Source: Parascedosporium putredinis
Taxonomy: Eukaryota > Ascomycota > Sordariomycetes > Microascales > Microascaceae
Reading direction: 5' to 3'
Assembly (NCBI GenBank): GCA_949357655.1
Contig: CASHTG010000012.1
Span: 496,001 to 560,000, forward strand
Length of the DNA stretch: 64,000 nt
A program made the translations under genes and the position numbers. The notes beneath the pieces are model-generated. The model was not told the DNA's origin. It ran no database searches and saw only the letters and a list, made by a program, of their open reading frames with translations. This document shows, piece by piece, positions 1 to 11,571 of the stretch; position 1 is the stretch's first letter, and each line of letters begins with the position of its first letter.

Positions 1-680
1 CGCGTCCTCTTCCTCCTTTGTCCGCCTCTTTTCCACAATATCGGACTGGTGCACCTCGACGATACGCTTCATGGATATCCTCTCAAGTCGCCTGAGGTAC
101 TGGCATCGTTCGAACCCGAGTATCGCTCCACCGAGAAAGCCTCCTACAGCCCAGTTTGCCGCCTTGATTGGCGTACCTATAAGAGCGGAGGCGATCATTA
201 GCAAGACGGCGCCAAATCAAAATGAAAAGGGTTGCTCTTCTGAGGTATCGTTTTGCTGCACCGGACAAAGGGCGAGAGAGAGAGAGAGGGGACGTCACTG
301 TCACAAGGACGGAATTGCTCACCTCTCCATACGAAGCGAAGGCCGCCCGTTATCGCACCGGCGGTAATGCCCATCATGAGTCCCTGGCGACCGCACGCGG
401 ACCTATGCACCTGTAGTATATCTTCTGGTTTTATCGTCTTGACGGCGTCACCGATCGAGACACCTTGCTCGGGAAAGTTAGATTGGAAGTCATTGCTCGA
501 CAAGGCCTTGCCCTGCGCTTCCGTCGGAGGGCAGCCGCCGCACTACTGTTGTTCGCCGGGGTGGCGGCGGGTGACGTCGGCGGGGGCTTCGATGGGCCGG
601 CCCCAGATATGCAGGCGCTTGTTGCCGCCAGACGGATTAGCATCCGGCTGCCGGTCGCCGCCTGCTGGATCGGAAGACAT
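1..680 (-). CDS. COX20: Cytochrome c oxidase assembly protein COX20 (FAM36A), 3' end cut off by window
   Basis: Inner-membrane chaperone of the mitochondrial cytochrome oxidase subunit Cox2. The start ATG is at 680 and one intron lies at 322-177 (donor GTGAGC, branch TTGCTAAT, acceptor TATAG). Exon 1 carries the family core GVSIGDAVKTIKPEDILQVH, then a glycine-rich first membrane segment (GLMMGITAGAITGGLRF). Exon 2 resumes TPIKAANWAVGGFLGG, the second membrane segment, followed by a charged Cox20-type tail (CQYLRRLERISMKRIVEV) that runs off the window at base 1. Between about 530 and 600 the frame passes through an in-frame TAG and returns: the N-terminal linker needs about three added bases in GC-rich runs, so the linker sequence is uncertain. 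Divergent from POL2. Family assignment is from recognised sequence pattern and is firm for the conserved core. Confidence 0.85.
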
Positions 681-1562
681 GGTGTCTTGGGCGAAGACCG
701 GAGTGGCTTGGAAGCGGTCGGGCGGGGATTTGGGGGTGGTGGGACGCAGCTCCTAGATCGATTTGATTGTTTAGAGGCGAAATATGTTGAAGCTTCAATT
801 ATTATTATTTTTTGCCATCGCCCGTCGTGCTTTCCCGCTCAGAATAGGCGAATGGCATGACATCAAAATCAAAAGGGTCCGTGCATTGGAGGTCGACTTG
901 GCCCTTGCAACAAAGAAAAGACCCACTGTTTCGCAAGTACCATTGTACCCTCGGTTTTCTGGGTTTAATTGATTTCGGGCCCCACGCGTAACAGCTTTGG
1001 CTGGGGATTTTCGCGTCTGCACGCTTTCCCCCAAAAGTGCTGGGGTGGGAGACGCGTCCGCACCGCGACGGACATTTTCCATTAAACGCCCTTTCGTTGG
1101 ACCACAATTGGCGGTTTTCGTGTACCTCCAAACCCCATCCCTCATCCTGGACATCACAACGCACCCTAGCGTTGCTCCTCCCCACCATAATCAACAACGA
1201 AACTTGACTTTTCTTTCCTCACGAATTAATCCAAGAATACGGAGTGTATCTACAGGCACCGAAAGAACGGGAAATTGCCTGCCACGACGAAAAAGAACGG
1301 CATCTCAGCTTTGGTGTCTTTCCTCCAGTCTCTCGCCTTCGCCTCCCCACCCCCTTTCTATTGATCTCGGATGTGGACAAAATTCTCCAACGTCTCCTGA
1401 GACGACATTCGCGATATCCCCTCCCTCCCAAGGGGCTGACTCAAAAGACGCTGTGACTCAAGGGAATCGATCTGACACACGAAGCACAACGCTCGGCGTG
1501 GAGAAGACGACAACTGCGACGTTTGCGCGCGCGCAGACGACGGGGACGGTCACCACAACGCC
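681..1562. promoter_or_regulatory. Divergent intergenic region COX20/POL2
   Basis: 882 bp between two divergent starts, so it must hold both promoters. It has short T/A-rich patches (about 795-815) and pyrimidine-rich stretches before POL2 (about 1315-1360). I see no clear TATA box and no coding signal. Confidence 0.5.
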
Positions 1563-4500
1563 ATGCCCAACACATCAGTCCGCCAGCCCCAAAGGGCTAC
1601 CGGCGCGGCGGCAAGGTTGCCTACCACGGCGCCAAAACCCGGACCTTTGCCGCCTCGGGCCGGAACGAAGCGACGTCGGCCGACGAAAAATGGGAGCGGA
1701 CGCTCCTGGCACATACCATTGACGAGTCTATGGGCTTCGGGCGCTATGAGAGCGGCAAGAAGAAGGAAGGATGGCTCGTCAACGTGCAGCCCACCTCGAT
1801 TCAGGATGAGAGGAACCCTAACGGCCGCGCTGCGGTGGACTGCTACTTCATCGAAGACGATGGCGGTACCACTTTCAAGGCTGCGGTCGAGTACGAACCC
1901 TACTTCCTCATTGTTGTAAAGCGCGGCTACGAGAGCGTAGTAGAGGAGTGGGTCAAGAGGATAGGTGGAGGTGGTATAGTGCGCGCGGTGAAGAAGGTGG
2001 AAAAGGATGACCTTGATCTCCCAAACCATCTTCTGGGACTCAAGCGGACCCTGCTAAAACTAGTTTTCCTCAACGTCACAGACCTACTCACCGCCAGGAG
2101 AGAAATCATGCCTATTGCCGAGAGGAATAGGAAGAACCAGAGCGCGAAAGATGCGTATGCCGAGTCTGTCGCGTATGTTCCCCTGTCCAACTTCTCGATA
2201 TGTCTCGCCGCGTTCATGTCCGCGCCGGCAGTCACCTCTTGCAGACTAAAGAGCCCTCACTAACATATTGGCAGTATTGACGGCAAACTCGATCTTTTTG
2301 ATGACTTACGAGACGACGACCACCATGTCGACGGCAAAATTGCCGACGCGAGCGAGTACATTATTGATATTCGAGAATATGACGTTCCTTACCAAGTTCG
2401 AGTAATGATAGATTTAGGTTGGTATCTTCCTTTCCCTCGGTGGAGGTCGTAGTATGCGATCGTTCCAACACCGAAGCTAACAAGAATGGACGGTTTGTAG
2501 ATATCCGGGTGGGTAAATGGTATTTTGTGGAAGCCAAGGCAGGGCAAATCACGGTCAAGTGCAACGAAGACAAATTGGCCCCGGCCGACCCTGTCGTACT
2601 GGCGTATGATATCGAGACGACGAAGCCACCTCTCAAGTTTCCCGATGCCGCCAGCGACCAGATCATGATGATTTCGTACATGATCAACGGCAAAGGCTAC
2701 TTGATCACGAACCGGGAGATCGTATCCGAGGATATCCACGACTTTGACTACACCGCCAAGGCCGAGTACCCCGGTAGTTTCGCCATTTTCAACGAAGCCA
2801 ACGAGAGGGCCGTTATTGAGCGGTTTTTCGCTCACATCAAGGAGGTCCGACCCACTGTCATCGCCACGTACAACGGTGATTTCTTCGATTGGCCCTTTGT
2901 GGATGCGCGTGCTAGTTTCAACGGCATCGACATGTACCAAGAGATTGGCTGGAGGAAGGATAGCGAGGACCAGTACCAGTGCAACTACAGCGTCCACATG
3001 GATTGCTTTCACTGGGTGAATCGAGACTCCTACCTGCCGCAGGGATCTCGTGGCTTGAAGGCCGTGACGGTCGCTAAGCTCGGATACGACCCCGACGAGC
3101 TCGACCCCGAGTTGATGACACCCTACGCGAGCGAGCGACCCCAGACGCTCGCCGAGTACTCTGTATCCGACGCCGTCGCAACCTACTATCTCTACATGAA
3201 ATACGTTCACCCCTTCATCTTCTCGCTCTGCACGATTCTCCCCTCGGTCCCGACCACACGCTCCGCAAAGGTACTGGTACGCTGTGTGAGATGCTGCTCA
3301 TGGTGCAGGCCTATCAAAAAGACATCGTTCTTCCCAACAAGCACATGGCGCCCAAGGAGGCGTTTTGGAATGGCCATCTCCTAGACTCCGAGACATACGT
3401 GGGCGGTCACGTCGAGAGTATCGAGGCCGGTGTATTCCGCGCCGACATTCCAGTCAACTTTTCCATCGACGCTGGCGCCGTGGATGAGCTTATCCGCGAT
3501 CTGGATTCTGCTCTCGAGTTCAGCATCACGGTGGAGGAGAAGAAGTCCATGGACGACGTGGAGAATTACGCCGAGATCAGGGACAAGATTGCGGCTCAGC
3601 TGCGATCCCTCAAAGAGCCCCTTAATCGTACCGAATGCCCCCTCATCTACCATTTGGACGTCGCGTCCATGTACCCCAACATCATGACCACGAACCGTCT
3701 GCAGCCCGACTCTATGATTTCGGAGGCCGACTGTGCTGCCTGCGACTTCAACAGGCCGGGAAAACCTGCGATAGGCGATTGCCCTGGGCGTGGAGAGGCG
3801 AGTATCTCCCCGCGAAGCGCGACGAATACAACATGATCAAGAACGCGCTGGAGGGCGAGAAATTCCCGGAAAATATCCCAATTCTCCCGCGAGAAGCTTC
3901 CATGAGCTCAGTCACGAGGAGCAGACCGCGCTTGTGAGGAAGCGCCTGCAGCTGTACTCGCAAAGGTCTACCACAAGATTCGCGACTCGACCACCATTGT
4001 CCGTGAGGCAATCATTTGCCAGCGGGAGAACCCCTTTACATTAATACCGTGCGCGACTTCCGAGACCGTCGCTACGATTACAAGGGTAAGGCCAAGGTGT
4101 GGAAGGGCAAGACGGACGCGCTTAAATCATCCGGCGCGTCGACTTCCGAGGTCGACGCCGCCAAGAAGATGATTATCTTGTTCGATTCGCTGCAGCTCGC
4201 CCACAAAGTCATTCTCAATTCCTTTTATGGCTACGTCATGCGAAAGGGTTCCCGGTGGTACTCGATGGAGATGGCCGGCGTGACCTGCTTGACGGGCGCT
4301 CACATCATCCAGATGGCCAAGGAGATCGTCGAGCGCCTCGGCCGGCCGCTGGAGTTGGACACGGACGGTATTTGGTGCATGTTGCCCAAGTCTTTCCCGG
4401 AAAACTACGCCTTTAAGCTCAAGAACGGAAAGAAGCTATTCATCTCATACCCCTGTGTCATGTTGAACCATTTGGTGCACGCCAAGTTCACGAATCACCA

Positions 4501-7500
4501 ATACCAGAACCTTGTGGATGAGAAGAGCTTCAGGTACGAGACGCAGAGCGACAACTCGATTTTCTTCGAGGTCGACGGCCCATACAAGGCCATGGTGCTG
4601 CCCACATCCAAGGAAGAGGATAAGAACTTGAAAAAGCGATATGCCGTCTTTAACGACGACGGTAGCTTGGCGGAACTCAAGGGTTTCGAGGTCAAGAGAA
4701 GAGGAGAACTGAAGCTCATCAAAATCTTCCAGCAGCAAATCTTCAAGTTCTTCCTCGAGGGCAAGACTCTGGCCGAGTGCTATGCGGCGGTCGCGGGAGT
4801 GGCCGATCGATGGCTGGACGTGCTCTATTCAAAGGGCGGCGACCTGTCGGATGACGAGCTCATGGACCTTATTTCGGAAAACAGGAGCATGTCCAAGACT
4901 CTGGCCGAGTACGGTACTCAAAAGTCGACGAGTATCACGACGGCGAAACGCCTGGCGGATTTCCTGGGCGAGGGCATGGTCAAGGATAAGGGTCTCAACT
5001 GCAAGTTCATCATCTGCGCGAACCCCAAGAATGCCCCCGTCACGGAGCGTGCCGTGCCCGTGGCCATTCTCTCTGCGCCTGAGGATGTGAAGAGGAAATT
5101 TTTGAAAAAGTGGCTCAAGGAAGACCCCGCCAGCACCGACGTGCGGGACCTTCTGGACTGGGACTACTACCTGGAGCGACTGGGGTCCGTGATCCAGAAG
5201 CTCATCACGATCCCCGCGGCGCTCCAAAAGTCAGCAACCCTGTGCCGAGGATCGTGCACCCCGACTGGCTTCGGCGCCGAATCGCCGCCAAGGAAGACAA
5301 GATGCAGCAGACCAAATTGTCCTTTGTCAAACAGCCGCTCAACGACATCACCAACCGAGCGGCGACGCGTGGGGCAGACGATATGGAAGACTTTGGCAAC
5401 AAGCTTCTCAAAGCCAAGCCCGGCACCATTCTGCAGTCATCTCAGGCCGAGGCCCAGCTGCGGGCGCGGCAGGTCCAGAAGCGGAAGTCGCCAGAGCCGG
5501 CCGAGGTGGAGCAGGTAGAGGAGCTTCCGGCGGTGATGCCATCAATGCACGAGGACTACACCGGGTTCCTCGCGTACCAGAAACAGAAGTGGAAGAAGCA
5601 AAAGGAAACGCGGATACGGCGTCGGCAGCTGTTCGGAGACCGGCGCGGGGGCGGCAACAACATCCAACAGTCGTTTATGCGGGCGGCGCACACGACGTTT
5701 ATGACGACGTGGCAGCTCATCTACCTCAAGCCGGAAGACACCAGCGGGGTAGTGACAGCGTATGTGCTCATCGATGCCAAGATTCACACGCTCAAGGTCA
5801 GGGTGCCGCGGCAAATCTATGTCAACTACAAGAAAAAGACGTTGCCGGGGCTCGCGCCACCCAAGGGCTGCGTTGTGGAAAAAGTCAACCACACGCTGCC
5901 CAACGGGCACAAGTCGGCGGTGCTGCACCGCATGACGATGCCCGAGGAGTCGTACGCGGCATCGCAGCAGTGGCTCTGCGACCTGCGCTCGCACTCGTCG
6001 GTGGAAGGAGTGTACGAAACGTCGGTACCGTTGTACATGCGAGCGCTCTTAAAGCTGGGCAACGTGTGCACGATTGACGAGACGCAGGAAGCGGTGCTGG
6101 GCAAGGGCCTCGAGCAAGGGTTCGACCTCTCGGGTCTGATGCGGCCGACCAAGAGCCGAACGTACCTGGAGGACGTGCCGGTGTCGTACATTTACATTTC
6201 GCACATTGTGGCACCCGAGCGGCAGATTTTCGGCATCTTTTCGACGACGAGCAACCAGGCGCATATCGTGATGCTCATGAAGCACCGCGACGGAGGCCAG
6301 GACATACCCAACCTCTCCAAGCTGTACGGGCAGAAGCTGGAGGAGCACCTACAGGAGTCTGGCGAAGCACAGTTCAAGGACCTGTTCCGGTACCAGGAAA
6401 AGCTGCAGTTCAAGATCACGCAGGTGACGACGCGGCGAAAGGCGCACCTGGAGGTTGGGGACGTGGTGAAGAAGATGCGCAAGGAGGAGCCGCGAGCGCA
6501 AATCTTGGCGATCCAGTCACTGAACCGCGCGTCTCTGGTGCGCGACATACCGGGATTGAGCGAGCTGCCCATCCTCCCGCTCAAGTACGACGTGTACGAC
6601 GGGGCGCTGCCGCCGCTGGGGTGGCAGGCGGCGGTGGCGCGGCGACTGGTGCGGCATTACCTAGGACTCGGCGGGGAGCTCACGCACCTGATGACGCTGG
6701 CACGGTACGCCAACGTGCCGATCTGCAACCTGGAGAAGGACGATCCGCGGTATCTCATCGACGTCAACTACGCGCGGCGGCTCGTGACCAACGACGTGGT
6801 GCTGTGGTGGTCGGGGGCCCGCGGCCGGACCACGGATCGCACGAGCGTGACGACGTGATGGGGCCGTTGGACGTGGTCAAGATGCCGACGGTCAACCACC
6901 CGGGCACGTACAACGCGGTGTGCATCGAGATGGAGGTGCGCAACCTCGCCATCAACACGATCCTGACGGCATCACTCATCAACAACCTCGAAGGGGCGGA
7001 CGCCAACCCGATGGGGGCTTCGGCGGCGATGGCGGTGGAGGGGACGGGGACGGATCGCTCATGTACTCGGAAGGGGCGTTCTCGGACACCAACATCCTCG
7101 TGCTGCGAGAGATGGTCAAGTCGTGGTGGGCGGAGGCGTGCCGGGGCAGCCCGATGGCGGACCTGATGGTGAACCATTTGGTGCGGTGGATCGAGGACCC
7201 GGACTCGTTCCTGTACGACCGGGCGCTGCACTACTACGTGCAGATGATTTGCCGCAAGGCGTTCCAGCAGCTCATGGGCGACTTCCGCAAGGTGGGGTGC
7301 CAGGTGGTGTTTGCCAACTCGGGGCGGATGATGCTGCAGACGGGCAAGTTTGACGTGCAAAACGCGGCGTCGTACGCGCAGTACATTACGCGGTCTATCA
7401 AGGCGCAGCCGCTATTCCACTTTATCGACTTGGAAATTAAAGAGTACTGGGACTACCTGGTGTGGTACGACGAGTACAACTACGGCGGCAAAGGGTGCGA

Positions 7501-8556
7501 GAGCGTGGTGGCGGAAGGCGGGGAGGTGGAGGAAGAGGTGAACCAAAACTTTGAGACGGTGATGCACTGGCAGATGAGCACCTATCTGCCGAACCGACTA
7601 CAGCCGACCTTTTTCAAGTGGATCGCGGAGTTCATCAACATCATGCACCGGCTCAAGCGGCCCGACGAGACGGGGCAGGATGGCGGGGGCCACCGCGGGC
7701 GACGCAGCTCTCGACGCGGGAGCGGATGAGGCAGATGGAGGAGAAGCGCAACGACCAGGCGGCGCCGACGGTGGAGAACATTATCAGCGGCAAGCACTTT
7801 GAGCGACCACTCAAGAAGGACGTGGCGGGGCTCATCAAGGCGCAGCAACGGGAGATTGTGCACGCGGAGCTGGCGGCGGACTACGACTTTCCCGCGCTGC
7901 CGGGAACACTCTTTTCGGGACGCAACAGCCGGGACGGGGTGCTGGAGCTGGTCAAGTGCATGATGCAGGTGCTCAGCCTGGACAAGAACATTACCAACGA
8001 GGCGCGGCTGCTCCGGCGGGACCTGTTGCAAATGTTTGACGTGCGGGAGTTTAGCAAGGACGGGGCGTTTCGCAACCCGGCGGAGACGCTGCGGCTGGCG
8101 GATTATAGTTGTGAGAACTGCGCGATGCCCCGGGAGCTGGACTTTTGCCGAGACGAGGATTTGTTGCCCGAGGTTGGGGAGGACGGGCGGCGCAAGACGG
8201 GCGCTGGAGCCGGTGCCGGAGCCGGAGCCGGAGCTGGGAGTGCGGAGGGGGCGGGACGGACGTGGAACTGCCGAGGGTGCGGGTGGGAGGTGTCACGGCT
8301 AGAGCTGGAGGAGAGGCTGGTGGGCGAGGTGGAAAAGGTGCTGGTGGGGTGGGTGACGCAAGATCTGCGGTGCGGACGGTGCGGCGCGATCAAGCAAAAC
8401 GAGTTTATGGAGCACTGCACGTGCAGCGGGCCGTGGGTGGACGGGCTGGACAAGGGGGCGATTCGGGAGAGGCTGGAGGTGTTTGGGAGCGTGGCGCGGT
8501 ACTATGACTTGAGGATGCTGTGGACGGTGGTGAAGGAGACGTTGGACGAGATGTGA
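1563..8556 (+). CDS. POL2: DNA polymerase epsilon catalytic subunit (POL2), with frame breaks
   Basis: Leading-strand replicative polymerase with 3'-5' proofreading. The start is ATG 1563: adding one C to the CCC that follows gives the Pol2 N-terminus. Introns are 2173-2274 and 2418-2500. Visible motifs, by approximate residue: Exo I DIETT (288), Exo II TYNGDFFDWPF, Exo III YSVSDAVATYYLYM, polymerase motif A DVASMYPNI (638), motif B KVILNSFYGYVMRKG, motif C ELDTDGIWC (871), the long inactive C-terminal half, and two C-terminal Cys modules (YSCENCAMP, WNCRGCGWE, LRCGRCGAIK). Ten single-base losses in homopolymers break the frame, at about 1566, 3240, 3760, 3869, 3962, 4031, 5226, 6813, 7013 and 7685. 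Restoring them gives 2272 aa, normal for the family. The CysA module holds an unusual Gly-Ala run. I read the breaks as sequence errors, because this gene is essential and every break repairs the same way. Confidence 0.95.
8199..8243 (+). repeat. GGAGCC hexamer-like run coding (Gly-Ala)n in POL2
   Basis: Imperfect six-base units (GGAGCC/GGTGCC/GGAGCT) encode about seven Gly-Ala pairs, followed by a second short GA-rich stretch. The run sits between the two Cys pairs of the POL2 CysA zinc module. Confidence 0.8.
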
Positions 8557-8572
8557 GGGGAGGGGGGACGGA

Positions 8573-8606
8573 CGACGCGGACGCGGACGCGGACGCGGAC
8601 TCGGAC
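8573..8606 (+). repeat. GGACGC hexamer tandem repeat, POL2 3' flank
   Basis: About five near-perfect ACGCGG units start 17 bases after the POL2 stop codon, decaying to GGACTC at the end. It is a short minisatellite-like tract in the probable 3' untranslated region. Confidence 0.7.
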
Positions 8607-8809
8607 TTGGGTCAAGGGTTTGGGGGTATGAATTGATGAACACCAGCAGCGAAGGGATATTTATTACTACTACTATTTACATGGGGCGTTTATGTCTACA
8701 CGGGGTGCTTTTGATTCTCAAGTCATTTCAATTGGTTTCTTCAGTCTTTGTTTCTCTTCCGGGTGTAGTTGTTTAGTCTTTACCATGATGTGAAATGCAG
8801 AATATACTC

Positions 8810-9085
8810 TCACCTTTGTCTGATTGCCATCAACATGCGTGCCTCGGCGGGTACGGGCGCGGCGCCTATCGGAACAATGATTTTGTACTGGGTGAACCTC
8901 TTCAGGAGAGACTGGAAGTGTTGAATGTTCTTCTCGGCCCCGGAACGACTGTGGATCGGAGTTGGGCGAAGCGAGCAACGTTGTGTCTTGTAAGTACATG
9001 TATATCCAGACAGCTGCTCTTTCGCATCGCCAATATTGATTGACTTTTACAAATCCTCTCCCATCTTGACAGTACGGGAAATCAT
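8810..9085 (-). CDS. Possible small protein (about 70 aa), unrecognised
   Basis: Not recognised. An ATG at 9085 (second in-frame ATG at 9064), a possible 64-nt intron 9050-8987 (donor GTAAAA, acceptor ACAAG) and one added G in the GGGG run near 8934 give a single 70-aa frame ending in TGA at 8810-8812. The predicted product reads well as protein: NVARFAQLRSTVVPG, then NIQHFQSLLKRFTQYKIIVP, then IGAAPVPAEARMLMAIRQR. It is basic and helix-like, without a clear membrane segment or motif. It converges on POL2. The donor is weak and a frame repair is needed, so this may be chance. A second intron, 8813-8746, which would extend the end slightly, cannot be excluded. Confidence 0.3.
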
Positions 9086-10243
9086 ATCAAAGGGACGGGA
9101 ATAGTAAGAAGTCGAGAGTCGTCCACTGCAGTTTCCCGTCTCAATGGATCGTGGGATCTTTGTACGCTGGTTTCCGTCCGCCTACCGAATCTATTTGATC
9201 CAATGATTCCCCGTTGCCCTTCCTTCGGCTAATATCCCAATTTTTTTCTTTTTAGCTCAAGTGGTCCTGGGTAGCTTGGTCCAAAAGGTCCCCCTATGCT
9301 TTCTTAGTGGCCCCCATACGCGAGCCGAGCTTTCCCTCCCCCGCTTTTTGCAGTGTTTAGACGCTCCATTCCTTTGGGGCCTTGCCACCAGAGACTACAT
9401 AGATCATGGACACACCACGCGCAGAGACGATGCGAGCCCATGCGAGCCCATGCCAGGAGGGTGCCCGCAACGCCGAACCCGCGAGGCCCGGCGTTCGGGA
9501 TGGTCGTGGCCCTTGCGCTTGACGCGCATTCGGAGGAGGCACTAAAAGAGGGGAACGGTTCTTTTATTTGGGGTCCTTTTCTCCCCTTTATAACCACCTG
9601 GTAATCACAGCTTGCCGTTCACAAAGGAGAGATAATAAACCAAAAAAGAGAGAGCATAAGACGAGTAAGAAAAGCGAATCGCCGAGTTTCGTTGCACAGC
9701 GGCCCATCGGAGAGATTGAAGGCAAGAAAAGAGTGGAACGCAAGTAGAGTAGTGTGCCCCTCTTGTGCCCTGCTCGCTAGCTCCCATCAATTGGATCTCC
9801 CCACCTTGTCGTCCCCTCCCCGCTCCCCGGCATACCGGCATATGCAGGACAGGCGCCGATTCGGGGAGAGGGGAGAAGGAGAAGGGAGCAGGGAGCAGGA
9901 CAACGCGGATCGAAGGCGACGGGTGAGCGGCGAGCTAACGAGGTAGCTGTGTGTCAGACACGACTTTTCTTTTCGTTGGAGAGTGAGGGGTTACGGACGG
10001 ATACTATGTGTATATAAAGACGCGCTGGAGAAGGAACAAGGTTCGTAGAGCTCGCACGAAAAGAGTCTTTCTTGTCCTCTTCTTTTTCGGGTTTCTCTTA
10101 TATTCTTCTTGAAGCTTTATCGACGTCTCTTTTCCCAACATCAGTCGAAACACAAATCCAATCCCATCCCAGCGGATTTCTTTTCCCTCGTCGGCACAAC
10201 TCAACTCAACCCATCCTCTTTTCCTCCCCTCCATACCGCAACC
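9086..10243. other. Intergenic, upstream of cyanase
   Basis: No supported gene. The open frames here are low-complexity or unconvincing. The right end holds the cyanase promoter and 5' leader, including a TATA box at 10011-10018 and a T/C-rich leader at about 10070-10140. Confidence 0.5.
10011..10018 (+). promoter_or_regulatory. TATA box of the cyanase gene
   Basis: TATATAAA, 226 bases upstream of the cyanase ATG (10244). It is followed by a pyrimidine-rich leader typical of well-expressed fungal genes. The strong TATA match suggests regulated or inducible transcription. Confidence 0.6.
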
Positions 10244-10960
10244 ATGGCCGAAGCTACCCGTGTCGCCGTCCCCGACGTAAGATCCCCTCCCCAGCTATCC
10301 TCACAAGCAAAGCAGCAAGAGACCTATCTAGCCCTCCCCATCGTTTCCCCATGCAGCTAACCCACTCCCCCATCCCCAGTCCGTCCTCCTCGCCAGCCTC
10401 CCCTCCACTGCTCCCTCCTCTTCTCCGCCAAAGCCGCCAAGGGCCTCACCTTTGCCGACCTCGCCGCCCGCCTCGACCGCTCCGAAGTCGCCATCGCCGC
10501 CCTCTTCTACGGCCAGCTCCCCGCCTCCCCGCCGACGTCGACGCCCTGTCCGCCGTCCTCGACATCCCCGCCGACACCCTCGCCGCCTCCGGCGTGACCG
10601 GGTTCCCCGACCGTGGCCGCGCCGGGCCCATGCCCCCACCGAACCCTTTGTCTACCGCCTGTACGAAATCGTCCGCAACTACGGCTACGCTTTCAAGGCC
10701 GTGTGCAATGAAAAGTTTGGCGACGGCATCATGAGCGCAATTGCCTTTTCCACCAAGGTCGAGAGGGAGGACGATGACCAGGGTGTTGCTTGGGTTGTCA
10801 TTACCCTACGGGGCAAGTGGTGAGTTTTGTGCATCTAGATATAACGGGCCCCGTCGCCCCGTTGCGCGTCTTGTCCTGGGCGCCTCTTTTTTCTTTTTTT
10901 TTTTGCTTCGGCTGGACTAACGAATTTTGTGTGTGCAGGCTCCCTTTCACCCGCTTCTAA
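10244..10960 (+). CDS. Cyanate hydratase (cyanase), with frame breaks
   Basis: Converts cyanate and bicarbonate to carbamate and CO2 (then ammonia), a detoxification and nitrogen-scavenging step. Three exons: introns 10277-10379 and 10820-10938. The N-terminal helix-turn-helix-like region reads AAKGLTFADLAARLDRSEVA, followed by ALFYGQ. The catalytic C-terminal domain contains FVYRLYEIVRNYGYAFKAV and NEKFGDGIMSAIAFSTKVE. These hold the Arg and Glu of YRLYEIV and the Ser of GIMSAI expected in the active site, and the protein ends LRGKWLPFTRF. Three one-base losses are needed (near 10380-10395, near 10530, and in the C run at 10633-10637). After repair the coding length is 498 nt (165 aa), the usual cyanase size. 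Converges on the orphan gene downstream. Confidence 0.93.
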
Positions 10961-11571
10961 ACGGGTTTCTTCTTTTAATTTTTGAAATTTTTCTTTTTTA
11001 ATTCCCCTTTCTTTCTTTTGGAACCCCCAACTCGAGGGGTTACGCATGGTGTGGTGTAGAAGGACTTGGTGGGTCTTACAGGCAAAGGTCCACCGGCCGG
11101 CGAGCACTTGATATTGACGTGGCATACACATCCAATGCAATGGATCCATGGATACAAGGAATGGGTCAATGGGTCGACAGGAACAAGAGTAGCTTCCATG
11201 CCCTATGTAGTGCCAGAGAGGCGAAAATGAAGACGCAAGATACCAGTACACTTCTCATATCAACGCCAAATTCAATCAAAATCAAATCCTTATCCCCTGC
11301 CTGTCCCAGATGGAGGTGAATACACGAGTGCGCCTTGACTCGCTTCACATGCGACCTAGATTGTGTAACCATGACATTGTTGCGGTTGCCCGCCGCCCTC
11401 TCGCCAAGGCCGCCCAAAGATACATATATGTTCTATATAGATATAGACATGAAAACTTGTGAGTCGACGTAGGAATGGGGGAATAAACGAGGTAAACAAG
11501 AACGAGACTGCTCAACAGGCAGGCATAAATAAGCATGCCAGTGAGTCCCTCGGTTGTTCGTTGTTCGCCGA
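10961..11571. other. Convergent intergenic region cyanase/orphan gene
   Basis: 611 bp between two stop codons; it should hold both 3' ends. There are T-rich tracts at 10888-10910 and 10970-11000. No gene is supported. Confidence 0.5.

Noticed and set aside
2389..3210. 273-codon antisense frame inside POL2
   Set aside because: It is the shadow of the POL2 exonuclease region; the sense strand carries the conserved motifs.
1563..8556. POL2 as a pseudogene
   Set aside because: All ten breaks are single-base losses in runs, with no stop-creating substitutions; the gene is essential and neighbouring genes show the same error type.
8573..8606. CRISPR-like or regulatory direct repeat
   Set aside because: The units are adjacent hexamers without spacers, in eukaryotic DNA: a simple tandem repeat.
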